Of a DNA stretch of 64,000 bases, positions 31,440 through 43,611 are shown piece after piece. Made by a program: the position numbers and the translations under genes. Each line of letters begins with the position of its first letter. The stretch's first letter is position 1. The notes beneath the pieces were generated by a model. The model saw nothing but the letters and a program-made list of their open reading frames with translations. It made no database searches and was not told the DNA's origin. Origin of the DNA: Dryas octopetala (taxonomy: Eukaryota; Streptophyta; Magnoliopsida; Rosales; Rosaceae); contig OY992833.1 in the NCBI GenBank assembly GCA_963921425.1, positions 9,899,738 to 9,963,737 of the forward strand. The letters run 5' to 3'.

Positions 31440-32009
31440 TTCTCTTCTTTTTTAAAATTATTTGAACAAAAACCGTGCAATATATTGTGTTGTATATATA
31501 TAAACTTGCTCTTACTAGAAAATTTGGTTTAGACAAATAAAAAGTATACAACAATTGATAAATTTTTGGACCTATCATATAATTTTTTTTGCTCACACTA
31601 GTATTTTCTTTCTTTCTCTTTTATATAATAATTTACATTATATGTTTGTTTTTTGCATGTTGTAGTTGTATTATATATTTCTTTAGTTTTAGTTTCCGAA
31701 CAGGCTCATCATGTCTTCTAATTAGATTACAGATTGACAACATTAACACGTTGGGCACTCAGGATGACCTTGATGAAGCATTGGGTTTTTATTTTTTGGT
31801 TTTATTTTTTCATTTTATATGTTTTATACAACAGCTAGATTTTGTTCGGTGTTAGTTTGCCCTCACATGCAACTGCAAATCGAGTATCACATGCCTATGC
31901 TCTAGATTTTATGTATAAAAAATTTAATTTGGAAGATTGAAGATGGTCCAAAATGGCTTGAGGCTACCACTTGCGGAGGACTATCCTGTAATTGATTCTT
32001 AATCAATAT
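31440..32009. other. AT-rich spacer with a short open frame
   Basis: An 88-residue frame at 31589-31855 is mostly hydrophobic low-complexity text around LQIDNINTLGTQDDLDEALG. The GATGAAGCATTG and ACAACAGCTAG landmarks also occur at 30313-30370, so this looks like a decayed duplicate rather than a gene. Confidence 0.4.
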
Positions 32010-32016
32010 AAAATTT

Positions 32017-32575
32017 AGAGGAAATTACAGATTTGATCAACTTATTTTATACTTAGTTCAATTTTGGTCTACGATTTTTTTTAAATTCTGTTTTGGTCCA
32101 CTAATTATTTCACTTATTCAATAAAAGTCTAGATTTGTTTTCTCAAATCTCGCCTTTTACCCTATCAAATCTCAGCCAAATTTAGCAAACATATACTTGT
32201 TTTAAAGCTATGCATCTCTTCTTTACAATCATATAAAGATCATTCAAATCGGAGTTCTAAAACTCAAGATAATTGTCTCCAAAGTAGAGTTTTCGAAACT
32301 ACCAATTTTTCGTAGAAAATTTACAGATTTTTCAAACTTCAATTCTCTTTAATTCTAATACTCAAAATTGGTTCCTATGACTAAGAAATGATAAAATATA
32401 TTCAATTATAATTGAAGAAAACACAACCAAAATAATTTAAAATCATAATTTAAAAAAGATTGTGCCAAAATTGAACTAAGTATAAAATAAGTAGACCAAA
32501 ATTGAACTTAAAAAAGATCGTGGACCAAAATTGAACTAGGTATAAAATAAGTGGACCAAATTTGTAATTTCCTCT
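32017..32575. mobile_element. MITE with long inverted repeats
   Basis: Begins AGAGGAAATTACAGATTTG and ends with the inverse, AAATTTGTAATTTCCTCT. Pairing extends through TTATTTTATACTTAGTTCAA for about 90 bp. The flanks share AAAATTT (32010-32016 and 32576-32582) as a probable target duplication. The right arm repeats an ACCAAAATTGAACTAxGTATAAAATAAGT unit. No coding capacity. Confidence 0.75.
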
Positions 32576-32589
32576 AAAATTTAATATTC

Positions 32590-34255
32590 TCAATAAACAA
32601 AATTTCAATAGCGACCCCATTCAGTTTTTTTTATTTTATTTTTTTTGTTATATTGGAGGGAATCGAACCCTAAATCTAACATAATCCTAATCCTTATCCC
32701 ACCTACCCTCATTAGTTGGGCTTAATTCTAAGGACTTACGTCATTCAGTCTTTGACAAGAGGTATATGCAATTTACTTTTTGTGTAAAAATAAAATTTGT
32801 AGGGAGAATTGATAACTACCATATTTTATTACGGTTTTCATTTTTTTTTTTGTCAATCAGAGTTTTTATATTTTTTATCTCTCCACGTGTAAAATAAAGT
32901 TGTATATAAACGATAGTATTAATTTGATACACATTATTGACTCATTAAATTTAATATTGAATAGTGTTAATTTTGATATTTTTCTATCATAAGGACTAAC
33001 AAATTTTGAAACCGAATGAATACAAAATTGGGGTACTGTTCATAAATGTGTGCAAATGTAACACCAACATGTCCCACAAAAACAAGTCAAAATGTGTGTG
33101 TAACCAATATAACCAGCAAGATTTGGTGTGTGTCACACAAAAACAAGTCAAAATGGAAACCTGAAACCGTGTAGGTTCCCTAAATTCTGCACACATTATG
33201 GCAGGATGCAACACTATGTCATTTACTTGTGTTTTGGTCGGAGGATCATAATTTGAGTTTCTGTTTCGACTTTTAAAATGTTAGAAAGAAAACCAAACAA
33301 ATTAGAGAACAAAAGGAACACAACCATTCACTTCATCACGTGCACATGAAGCAATATCATATTTCCTCTCTAGTAGTTTCACTTTCACATCCTAAAATAC
33401 CGAGCCAAATTTTATAAAACCAATTGTAGATAAAAACCAGTATCACGATTCATAACATATCAATTGCATCATTATGAATTGATTGTTTTTTATGAAACTA
33501 AGAATTATGAGTGGTTGTTGAAATTAACCATTTGTTGCTGAACTTGGGATCAAACGGGACGCAGAGTCCCTCTTTATAACTCTTCAATGATTCACATTAA
33601 TTCTTAGATATATTTTATCAAAGTCATGTTATATATAAGTGAGATCCAATTAATCAATGTGTTTGTCTGTGTTACTAATGTAAGTTCAATATTATCAAAC
33701 TTTCTACACTTTGGGGTTACACATCTATTTATGTTCAAAACTATTCTTTATAGATTTGGAAATATTACTGAGATCTAATTTACACATCACATGCATGAGT
33801 ACTTCATGTATGGTAATAATTCAGGGATGAGTTCTTCATGTATGATAATTAAGGGATGCAGGACTACGTACATCTGTTGTGCTTTTCTTTTCTTTTCAAT
33901 TATTTTTTTTTTTGGCAGAACTAATATGTACCAGTAAATAATATTGGGTAACTGGGTGTGGAATTGTGGCGTTTGGAATGATATTGAAGATTCTAGAAAA
34001 CGTAAGGTATAAGAAAATCCTACAACAGTCACTTAGATGGAGAATGTGGTAAATGTTTAATTATTACATGTTTTTATAGCTTGTTATCACTGCCATGCAC
34101 TTAGCTCTTTTATTTTCTCATGTTGTAAGATTGGATAAAGTTCACAAAATAGATGAGACTGTGATAGATTCCTTTAGGAATCTCGTTAACACTGTATCTA
34201 ATTGAAATGGGAATGTAATTCTCTCCTTATCAATTTAATCTCTCTGTCACTTTAT
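32590..34255. other. Spacer, no gene seen
   Basis: AT-rich. Near 33050-33155 a short stretch with CACAAAAACAAGTCAAAATG is duplicated 60-70 bp apart. Nothing else can be supported. Confidence 0.5.
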
Positions 34256-36395
34256 TTTGGTGATGCAGGTTTTAGAAAATAGTGTAAACCATATATACCA
34301 ACAACCAGATATATACTAGACTCACACATGTATAAGAACACAAAAACACAAAGAACACCTCTACCTGCACGCGGAGACTTACCAGATGTTGAAGAAGTAC
34401 GTCATGTCTAAGACTAGAACCAGGGTTCTACTCTCTCTACAACTTTGATGCACTGATTTATGGGGCTCAGATTTCTGCAGTGTGTATGAGAGTAGAGACT
34501 AGCTCTACTTATAAGGGATGTCTAGGCTAGTCCTACCCATAATGGACTTAGTGCCAAGATACAAGTCTGCTCCCTTAAGGTTATATAGAGTCCTATTCCG
34601 TGTTTAAGTGAGCAAAGCCAGCTCATAAGAAGTCCCTCAATCCAAATAGAACACTGATAACACAGCTGGTCTAAGGATGTATTCGGATTGGTCTAGGTAA
34701 ACCTAATTTCTTGGTCCTTAAGTAATGATGAGTTGTTGTAGTAATCAAAGTGTACTAATGTTGTCCATATAGAATTCTTACATTCTCCCACTTGGACAAC
34801 ACTAATCCACACAACAAGAACACCAAAAATTGTACCAAAGAATCCTTAGTGATCATGTGAGATTTACTAGAGCAGCACTATCTTCAAGACTTGGTCAATT
34901 TTGGACATCAATTCAAAACTACAGAAAATCATACACTCGATCATCCGAGTATAAGCACTCTGCAATTACCAAATCAAGTCCAAAACCACATAATTAAGCC
35001 ACCAACAAAAACATGGGATAAAAGAAAATGCATATGGAAACAGAAACCAGATACCATATGCTGAGTCCACTGGAAGATTTCAAAAGAAATCTTAATGTGC
35101 TTCAGAAATGAAGCTCTTTCACAAGTCAAAAACTTGTAGTCCTTTTAGTAATGTTTAATGGACTGTTGACAGAACTTATATCCTTTATAAGTATGAACAA
35201 AATACTGCAATGATACTGTAATTCAAAAGAATGAACTCAAAAAGATTTTAATTTCGAAATCAGTCTAGAAAACAATGAAAGAACTGTAACCATACAAAAC
35301 TGAAAAGAGAAAACACAAGCAAAAAAAAATCTGAGAAAATCTATTCCCACTGATCTACAGAATCAAAATTCTCACTTTGGTGTTTTCCTTAAATTTCTTA
35401 AAACTAGGCCAAAAAGCCTTTAGTTTCTTTATCATACTGCCAATGTTAAAACCCTTTCAGAAATTCCCACACCTTCGGGCAAGAAGGAAGTCTACCTTAT
35501 GTTGCTAACATCTCAATATGCTAATTCCAAATTGAACCTCTATGATCATTACACCTTTGGGCAAGAAGCAACCAGGAGTTATAATTTAGAATGAAAATTC
35601 GATCTTTCCTTAGTTTTGACCAAGAGATTTCAAACAACTGACCATACTTTTGGGTAGGAGGAATATGTTTTAATCTCTAGTACAGGGTCAAAAGTTTTAT
35701 GAGATTGTCCTTTAATTGTTCTTTAAGTTGAAACTCCTACATTTCTGTTCAACTTTATGGTTTATATCAAACCTTCTTTATGCTTAAAAAATGAAGCCCT
35801 TACGTCTTTATTATAAAAACACATTATATCTTAATGTCTTTGATAACCATATGTCATAAAAACAATAAGACTCAGCTAAATAATCCAATATGCTGAATGT
35901 ACCATAATGGCTGTTATGCAACTCTTGGTTTCATTATCCTTATAGTGCACAAAACAAGAAAACAACAGCTGCAAAAAGCTCTTCATGTGTTGCATATAAG
36001 CAACACCATTGCAGTACCTTAAAATCATCAAACAAGTATGATGACATATGCAACAAAATAGCAACACAACATAAATTACAAAGTTGAGAACAAAAGCCCA
36101 AGTTTATTTATTTTCAAAACAGAGACATTAGGCTGAGTTGAGAGTAGATTTATTTATAACTTAAAAGAACTTAATAAACAAAGTACTTAATTTTCTAAAG
36201 AAAAGTCTTCACTCCCACTAGCCCTTACTAAGTTTGACTAAAACTTATCAAGTAAAGATCAACAACCTTAAGAGAGAATTCTTAATGAGTTCTACTTTCA
36301 AAATTATCTTTAAAAGCTATGACTAACGTCTCAATCAGAGACGGACATCTTCAAGGGCTAGGGTGGGCTATTTTTTGGCAAAAAAAAAAAAAAAA

Positions 36396-36860
36396 GGTCC
36401 GTTGATTTTAAGTACCAAATTATAATGTTTTTTCATTTTAACTACCAAAACATTTATGTCATTTTACTTTAGGTACTAAATTTCAGTTTAGATACCAATT
36501 TTAAAAAACATGGTTATATTGAGCTGTGACTGTCTAACAATCATAACTTTTTTATTGATTTGTTGTTTTTTCAATATTTGCAAGGCTTAAACTTTAATGT
36601 TTAGTCTTTGAGTTATATGACTTCATCCCCCAAGCCTAAATCAAAAGTATTAAACTCTTAAAAATTTTAAATTTTTATAAATTTGAAACAGTCACAGTTT
36701 AATCACAACTATTCGACAGTCACAACTATATAACAAACTGATTTGTGACCTAATCCAAAATGTCTTACTCTAGGTTAGTACCTAAACTAAAAAAAATTAG
36801 TGGCTTGCTGCTTTATTGAAAAACTATTGATATTTGGTATTTAATCCTAATTTTCTAAAA
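36396..36860. repeat. Dispersed ~470-bp repeat, copy 2
   Basis: Inside the hAT element; matches 30975-31435 (see that entry). Confidence 0.7.
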
Positions 36861-36887
36861 AAAAAAAGTTTGTAGTAATATCAGTCA

Positions 36888-37255
36888 GGATTAAATACAA
36901 AAATGGTCCATGAACTTTACAGTTAATCTCAATTTAGTCCACTAACTCTAAAAAATGTTATTTAGTCCACGAACTATTCAAGTTGTATCAAATTAAGCAG
37001 TACAAAAGTTAACCTCCATCGAAAAATTTAATGAAAACTGATCATGTGTACAGCAAGTGACCACATTTTTAGGGGCATTTCAGTCCGTTCATCACATTTT
37101 CATGTGACCAATTCCGTTAATTTTCTGATGAAAGTTAACGTTTGTACTGCTTTGGTACAACTTGGAAAATTTGTGGACCAAATTGATACTTTTTATAGTT
37201 AGTAAACCAAATTAAGAATCAGTGTAAAGTTCATGAACCATTTTGTATTTAACCC
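36888..37255. mobile_element. Mutator-type MITE inside the hAT element
   Basis: 368 bp. The left end GGATTAAATACAAAAATGGT pairs with the right end ACCATTTTGTATTTAACCC over about 33 bp. The 9-mers TATCAGTCA (36879-36887) and TATTAGCCA (37256-37264) match at 7 of 9, fitting an aged Mutator-like target duplication. No coding capacity. Confidence 0.75.
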
Positions 37256-38025
37256 TATTAGCCAATTAACTCAATACTCAATTGTTGATATACCTAATAG
37301 CCCACTCAACTATAATAATAACCTAATAACTCCTTTTGAATATCTAAATTTAGAGTTAGCTTTTGATTTATGGTTTTAATTTAGGGCTTTCAATTTCAAT
37401 TAAGAGCAAGAAATAAAATTTCGGGTTTCGAGGAAATTTCGATGGAAATTTCGAAGATTTTTAAATTTCGACAAAAATTAGACGGAAAAGACGAAAATTG
37501 CTATCAAAATACGAAAATTTTGAATAAAACTTTACCATATAATTATTTAACATATTATGTACTACTTTGATAAAAAACATTGAAGAAACCAAATTATATG
37601 GTAGGTTTCATGTGATATGTGATGAATATAATGCGCGCTGGAGACAAATACTGTTAAATAAAATTAATATAATGAATAAATAAAATTAGTATATTTTTTA
37701 TACTCTATAATCTATACACTAAACTCTATACTTTATATGCCCTGATATTACATTAGACCTTATATATTATATATTCTTTAGGATATGATATAAAATATTA
37801 GGATTTATGCCTTTTAAAGTATTTTTAATTATTTTTTATATAGAAACGTATTATGATTTAGGATTTAAAGATAATTAAACGAAATCCCAAAAGAATCAAA
37901 CGAAACCCCAAACCCTTTTTTTTCTTTCCAATTACCCAAAGACCTCAAACCTTTTTTTTTTTTTTCCTTTTTTCTTTTTTTTTCTTTTCTTTCCTTTTCT
38001 CCTTTTTTTCTTTCCTTCCCGTGAG

Positions 38026-38560
38026 TCATGTCATGTCATTCCCGTGAGTCATGTCATGTCATTGACTTTCTTCTTTTCTTTTTTTTCTTTTCTTTCCTTC
38101 CTGGCTTCCACTTTCACTTTCTTCTTCCCTTTCATTCATCTCTCTCCCAGTCGCAGGCTCGCAGCCAACACAGATCAGAAATTTCATGCAGCCAACACAG
38201 ATCAAAAATTTCATGCAGCCAAGAAGTTCTTCTCCCTCCCCGATCTCATTCTCTTCCTCCTCTCCTTCCCCCGATCTCCTTCTCTTCCTCCTCTCCCTCC
38301 CCGGATCTCTTCTCTTCCTCCGACGACGGCGCGGCTCTGCAGCTCCCACTCCGATCTCTTCTCTCTCTCCGGCGACGGTGCTCTGCCTCCCCTCTCTCTC
38401 TCCAGTCTCTACATTGAAATTTCGCCGAAATTTCAAGGATTTCAGAAAATTTCGTCGAAATTTCAGCAAAATTTTTCAAAATTAATTTGCTATGGTGTTA
38501 AAATTTCCATACCCCTAAAAAACGAAATTTTACTCCTTGATTAAGAGTTCTAAAATTTTA
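38026..38560 (+). promoter_or_regulatory. Pyrimidine-rich leader-like region of the hAT element
   Basis: CT-rich stretch with a 23-bp direct repeat (CCCGTGAGTCATGTCATG, twice at 38018-38062) and a ~24-bp repeat (CAGCCAACACAGATCA, twice at 38162-38210), then CGAAATTTC motifs. Overlapping frames on both strands are low-complexity artefacts. Confidence 0.4.
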
Positions 38561-38806
38561 AGTTAGGGGTTGTTTGAGTTTGTTATAATATGTTATAGAA
38601 CTATTAATTTTTTTAATTATTGATATGTTGTTAATTTGTTAGTTTATTTTACTAAATAGACATTAGTTTTTTAATTGATCACACATAATAGACAATTCTA
38701 ATATTTTGCACATTATTTACAATTTCAGAATGTGTCCTCCATATATTTTTGAATAATGTCATGAACTTGTTAGAACAAGAAAATCATATTGGTTGATCGA
38801 AAGATT

Positions 38807-39028
38807 CGTCTTGTGTTGACTCTTCCTGTTTCGACAACAACAACTGAGCGAACATTCTCATCCATATGAAATTTATTAAAAATAAACAAGATATGTGATG
38901 AGTTTCTTGCTTATTGTATGGTTATCCACATTGAAAAAAAATCTTATATATATATTGATACTATCAGTTATGATTCTGTTATTGATGACTTTTATGTTGT
39001 GCAGAATCGTAGGGCACAACTTAAGTAG
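38807..39028 (+). pseudogene. hAT transposase C-terminal dimerisation remnant
   Basis: The frame begins RLVLTLPVSTTTTERTFSSI, has one internal TGA near 38869, then resumes with KICDEFLAYCMVIHIEKK and SVIDDFYVVQNRRAQLK before a stop. LPVSTxTxERTFS followed by DxFLxxCMVVxIEK is the signature end of the plant ZMYM1/TTF-like hAT transposase. Only about 70 residues remain of a protein that is usually several hundred long. Confidence 0.8.
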
Positions 39029-41468
39029 GTGTATTTTTTGTTATTTATTAATGAAATTCACTTCAAGTTTTCTTTGAATAAATTGCATTTTAGATCAGTG
39101 AAGTGTTTTAACAAGTTATTTTAATTGGAGAAGTGTCATAAAAACAAACGGTATACTGTCGAAATTTCGGCAGCCTTAAAGTTCAACCCACCCCATTTTA
39201 AATTCTTGGGTTCGTCCCTAGTCTCAATGGAAGATAGAAGATAGAATAGCTAGGCATTCAAAGTTGAAAACCAAAACATATCGTCTTTAAAACTGAAAAA
39301 CTGTATAATCTAGATAAAACAGCCAAACTTTAATGATGCCATTTAGAATACAAAATCTGGAAGGTAATATGTAACTAGCATATGCTTATGGCACTATTTT
39401 AAAAGAATAAATTGTAATTTATAAATGCTATAAAACAAAAGTCATAAGACTATATAATTCTTTATGTGATTGATAAATCACTCATGATAATGCCTTAAAG
39501 AAAACTTAATGCTCAGAACTCATGACAAAAGGATTTTACTGCAGCAATTATATATTTATCACACAAAGCTAATTAAATTGGATAAACATATAAATCAACG
39601 AAAAGAGGGCCATTTTAATAAGAAAATTGGCAACACTCGAAAGTAGTAAGGTTGTTCTATTATTTACCTAAGTAAAAACAAATTATATAAAATGTCTTTA
39701 ACCCTTAATCCATATACTAATGCTTATATATAAATATATGCATTAAAACCTTTAAATTTCTTTGTAAGAAGTATAAACAATTAAGCATATATGCATCCAC
39801 ATAACTAGCAATTGAAACATATATATATATATATAAACATATAGATCAACATATATATTATAATCAAAACTAACATGTACTCATCAGTATGCTTGTCCAG
39901 ATTAAAACTAATGTAAATCAAACATATTAGCTCATACTATTACAGATTCAATTTAATAATAATCACTATTCTGGATTATAAACCAATAACCATCCTTTAC
40001 TAGCAGAAGTACGCAGCCTTTTCACAAGCATTATTATAAACATAAGGCAACATCATGGTTTAGCATTAATTAGTGCTTCATGGTGACGATTTATAAGCCA
40101 AAAGTCTATAACAAAGAGAGGTATACTGCAGATTCCATATATTCATTTAAAGAATATTTAACTATATAAGTGCGTTCATACAAATTACCAAAAATTTCTT
40201 CTTAACCAACTAATGATTCTAAGATTATTTCTTGAGTGATGATTCCTTAATTTTTTTTATTATATTCTAGATGTTATCTAAGCGAGCTAGTGATTGTTCA
40301 TATAGAATTCTTACATTCTCCCACTTGGACAACACTAGTTCTCTTAAATAATAACAACAACACATAAGCTTTAAGTGGTATTTCCTCATATATATGAACC
40401 CATTTGCAAAATAAGTCAACTATATACAAACTTGATTACAATGAATGCATATAATCGTTCATAAGTGCTTTAATTATCTATGTCATGGTCATGCACCAAA
40501 TCAGTTAAGGCCAACACATTCATATACCAAGTAATAGACATATATATTACATCCGGCAATTTCCTTTGAAATCAAACATGCCATAATAGTGTTCCGTATC
40601 ATAATTTCTTTGTATCTTTAATTATATATATCTGATAGCAAAACAAAAAGCAATAAACCATGGGTAAAAATCAAACCATATATATATACGAACTATATAT
40701 ATAAATAAGATTCAATTAAACACTGAAACACGTCACACATATGTCAAAACCATACATATGAATTGATGTATTGTTATTGATATCATATAAGTTTGTCTAA
40801 GAACCTTATATTCATAATACTGTTTATACAATATCAAGCAACACTTTTGAGCAAGAAGACTCGATCTTTCTTTATTCATTCTTTATCATATTACCAAATT
40901 ATAGGGAAGACATTTTCTAGATAGTCTCTACACCTTTAAGCAAGAAAAAATATCTAAAATTATCCTTATGTTTTTTCTAATCTGTAACATGCCAGTATCA
41001 AGTCTGTTTAGTTAAAATCTTTGAGAAATAAACTATTAATTTGATATTGCAAGTTTGATATGAAACTGTAATCTCTAGAAACTGCAACTGAATTATATTG
41101 CTTTGGCAGTGCTAATCAATTTAAATTTAGGATTAAGATCAAGAGATTCTATAAGCATCATATATGGCAGTCGATTGCATATAAACAAAAAAATTGCTTA
41201 AATAGATATATTTAGTCATGCAAATATGCAGACATCGCAGCATATGACAGAATAATATAATGAGATAATATTAGGATAATATTAGAATTTAAATCTCATT
41301 AATTTTAAAGTAAATTACTCTAAAATCCATTTTACAGCTCTAAATGATAAATAAACTCACTTAAAAAGTTACAATAATAAATAGATTCAATTTGTATAAA
41401 TAAAGCCCACTTTATATCTTCTTCCTTGTTTTTTTTTTTTTTTAACTGGAAAAATTGCCATTGTCCAA

Positions 41469-41530
41469 GTGCTCGATGAACAGTACCGAGTGCTCGGTGA
41501 ACAGTATCGAGTGCTCGGTGAAAGTTCCTA
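41469..41530 (+). repeat. 21-bp tandem repeat
   Basis: Three units of GTGCTCGRTGAACAGTAYCGA, the last diverged, followed by TAGCACTCAGACCG. Confidence 0.85.
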
Positions 41531-41944
41531 GCACTCAGACCGACCTGTCACCATGTTTTGCAAATGAGTCGGCCGATCATGGGCTTTTTAATTTTGCACT
41601 TTAAAAAAAAAAAACGCCTTTCAATTTATGATGATATTAGAGTAGTTTTGAAAAAAAAATATTTGGACAATATTTTGGACTTTAGTCAAAATTAAAATAC
41701 CCTTATGGTTTTTAGTCTAAATATAATTGATAAAATGGAGCAAACTGTGAATCATGGGATTTTAAAATGAGAAAATATTAAAAAAAATCTTTTCAAGAGT
41801 GGTTTTAACTTTTAACAAATGTCCCCCCTTCTCTTTTTCCTAGTTCACATTGGTAAATTAATTTTTTAACAACCGTTCTATTTTTAACCGACTGATCACA
41901 ATCCAAATCCAGTTCAGAATGGAATAGCCAGCCCTAAACTGGAA

Positions 41945-42064
41945 TTAAACTTTTCCATATAAGTATAGCCAGCCCTAGCTTTCAAGTTTCAACTCACAAA
42001 CAAATTTCTCTTCTCTCTTTGCGTACTGCATGTGTTAGTGCGTGTGAAAGCTCTCCATCCCATC
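41945..42064 (+). promoter_or_regulatory. Putative promoter/leader of the cytochrome b561 gene
   Basis: CATATAAGTATAG near 41956 is a TATA-like box about 105 bp before the chosen ATG, followed by a TTCTCTTCTCTCTTTG leader. Weakly supported. Confidence 0.45.
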
Positions 42065-43283
42065 ATGGCAAGGATTTTGAGGTCTCTCTTCCTTCTTTCC
42101 CTCATTCTCAGCTCGTTTTTGATCTCAATCACTTCACAACCACAACCCTGCACTACCCACAAATTCCCAAACAAGAAAACCTTTGCTGCTTGCAATGACC
42201 TACCAGTCTTGAATTCGACCCTACACTGGAATTTCTATCCATCAACAGGAACGGTTGATGTTGCTTTCAGACAAACCGTGGTTGGCGAATCGAGATGGAT
42301 TGCGTGGGCTATTAATCCAACCTCAACAGGCATGGTGGGTTCACAAGCCATCGTTGCTTTTCGAAGAACCGACGGAAGCATGTCGGTTTATGCATCACCC
42401 ATTAGAAGCGATGTGACTCTGTTGGAGCAAGGAAATCTCAGCTTTCCTGTACATGATGTCTCTGCAACCTATGAGAATAGCCAAATCACTATATTTGCCA
42501 CCATAGGGCTGCCAAACAATGTCAGCATTGTGAACCATGTTTGGCAGGAAGGACTGTTGTCCAGAAACACACCAACAATGCATTCACTGTCAGGACCAAA
42601 CGTCAAATCATTTGGAACTCTAGACTTTATTTCTGGACAGATTAAAGCAAGTAGACCCGGAACAAAATCTAAGTTGCAATATGCCCATGGAATTATTAAT
42701 ACAATCAGTTGGGGTATACTTATGCCTGTTGGGATCATTATAGCAAGGTATGTCAAAGAATTTAGAGTAGCAGATCCGCTTTGGTTCTATCTTCATAGAG
42801 CATGTCAGTTTATGAGTTGTTTTGTCGGGTTTGCTGGCTGGGTGACGGGGATTTATCTCGGTCGACTTAAGTTTTCGAGAATTCTATACAAACCCCACGG
42901 ATGCATAGGTTGCACTCTCTTATGTCTTGCTATAATTCAAGTCCTTGCAGCTGTTTTCTTTAGGCCCAAGAAAGACCACAAGAATCTGGGAGTTGTTTCA
43001 CTATGCCTTTGGTTATGCAACAATCATCCTCGGCATAATAAATATCTTTAAAGGGTTTGATATATTGGAACCAGAAAAGATGTGGAAACTTGGTTATATT
43101 TTGATTATTGGAGTTCTGGGGTGCATTGCTGCAGGCTTGGAAGCAATTAAAATTTACAACTGGTTTTTCGGGTGGAAAATGAGAGATGTAGAGAAGAAGA
43201 CACGGCAGGAAATACGTGCAACGAAGATGGGTGATGATGTTACTGTTGATTTTAATGAGACAATGCATATACCTGGAATGTGA
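42065..43283 (+). pseudogene. Cytochrome b561 and DOMON domain protein, frame-broken and truncated
   Basis: The ATG at 42065 starts a signal peptide (MARILRSLFLLSLILSSFLI). I prefer it to an upstream in-frame ATG at 42032, which would spoil that signal. The DOMON domain spans about residues 50-160, with Met90 and His158 in positions like the haem ligands of AIR12-type DOMONs. Five membrane segments follow, with the four expected b561 histidines (AHG 208, YLH 244, KPHG 278, LFHYA in the next frame). After FFRPKKDHK (near 42980) the frame changes: DHK continues as RIWELFHYAFGY one frame over. Relatives read like DHKYRxYWxxYHH, so a net loss of bases (2 or 8) is likely. A copia element then replaces the last codons. 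Family role: transmembrane electron transfer, often ascorbate-linked, at the plasma membrane. The frame break may also be an assembly error. Confidence 0.85.
43239..43243. repeat. Target duplication, left, copia element
   Basis: GTTAC, repeated at 48226-48230. Confidence 0.95.
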
Positions 43284-43611
43284 CCAGGAATGCAAGCATG
43301 TAAAATGGTGCTAGAATGGCAGAGAGAATTTGCAGAGTGATGAGATGGGAAAGAGAGAATGAAGTCACGATAAAGGCATGCTCTCTGAGCAATGCACACA
43401 CCAGCATATCATATATTCCATTTGCAATTCAGTTATACAAAACTACATCGTTTCAGCCACAAAGCTGTTAACACACATATGAGCCTATGAGCTCTTACAG
43501 CAGTAAATGCATCACCCTATGAGGCAATGCCAACTAAGCAGGGACACATTTAATTAACTAACTAAACTAACAAACTTGCTTATCAGTCATAAGTCTTAAT
43601 TAACTCTAATA
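43244..43611 (-). repeat. 3' LTR of the copia element
   Basis: 368 bp. On the minus strand it runs TATTAGAG to ATCAACA. The purine-rich tract (plus 43612-43625, CTCCCTTCTAAGGC) adjoins it. It supplies the new C-terminal codons and stop to the interrupted host gene on the plus strand. Confidence 0.95.

Larger units (their letters stand above)
36336..39220 (+). mobile_element. hAT transposon (ZMYM/TTF-like subtype), defective
   Basis: The flanking octamers GTCTCAAT at 36328-36335 and 39221-39228 are identical. The left end CAGAGACGGACAT pairs loosely with the right end, read as TAGGGACGAACCC, and both go on to GGGTGGG at similar distance. A hAT dimerisation domain remnant lies at 38807-39028. 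The centre (38.0-38.55 kb) is a pyrimidine-rich leader-like region with AAATTTCG motifs. A second dispersed repeat and a MITE lie in the left third. Transposase is mostly missing, so it is non-autonomous. Confidence 0.88.
34260..41000 (-). mobile_element. Old LTR-retroelement debris
   Basis: At 34766-34812 and again at 40297-40340 the same ~42-bp text occurs: CATATAGAATTCTTACATTC then TCCCACTTGGACAACACTA. On the minus strand it reads CCAAGTGGGAGAA directly followed by TGTAAGAATTC, as a polypurine tract followed by an LTR start would. Between and after these are AT-rich stretches with recurring ACCTTTGGGCAAGAAG motifs (35475, 35550, 40930). No intact coding region; heavily decayed. Probably parts of two related, possibly non-autonomous elements. 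The hAT transposon at 36336-39220 later entered this debris. Confidence 0.5.

Noticed and set aside
38028-38544. Ser/Pro-rich frames up to 166 residues in the hAT element
   Set aside because: CT-rich leader; no similarity to transposase and open on both strands.
42032-42064. Upstream in-frame ATG for the cytochrome b561 gene
   Set aside because: It would put eleven residues (MLVRVKALHPI) before a good signal peptide that begins at 42065.
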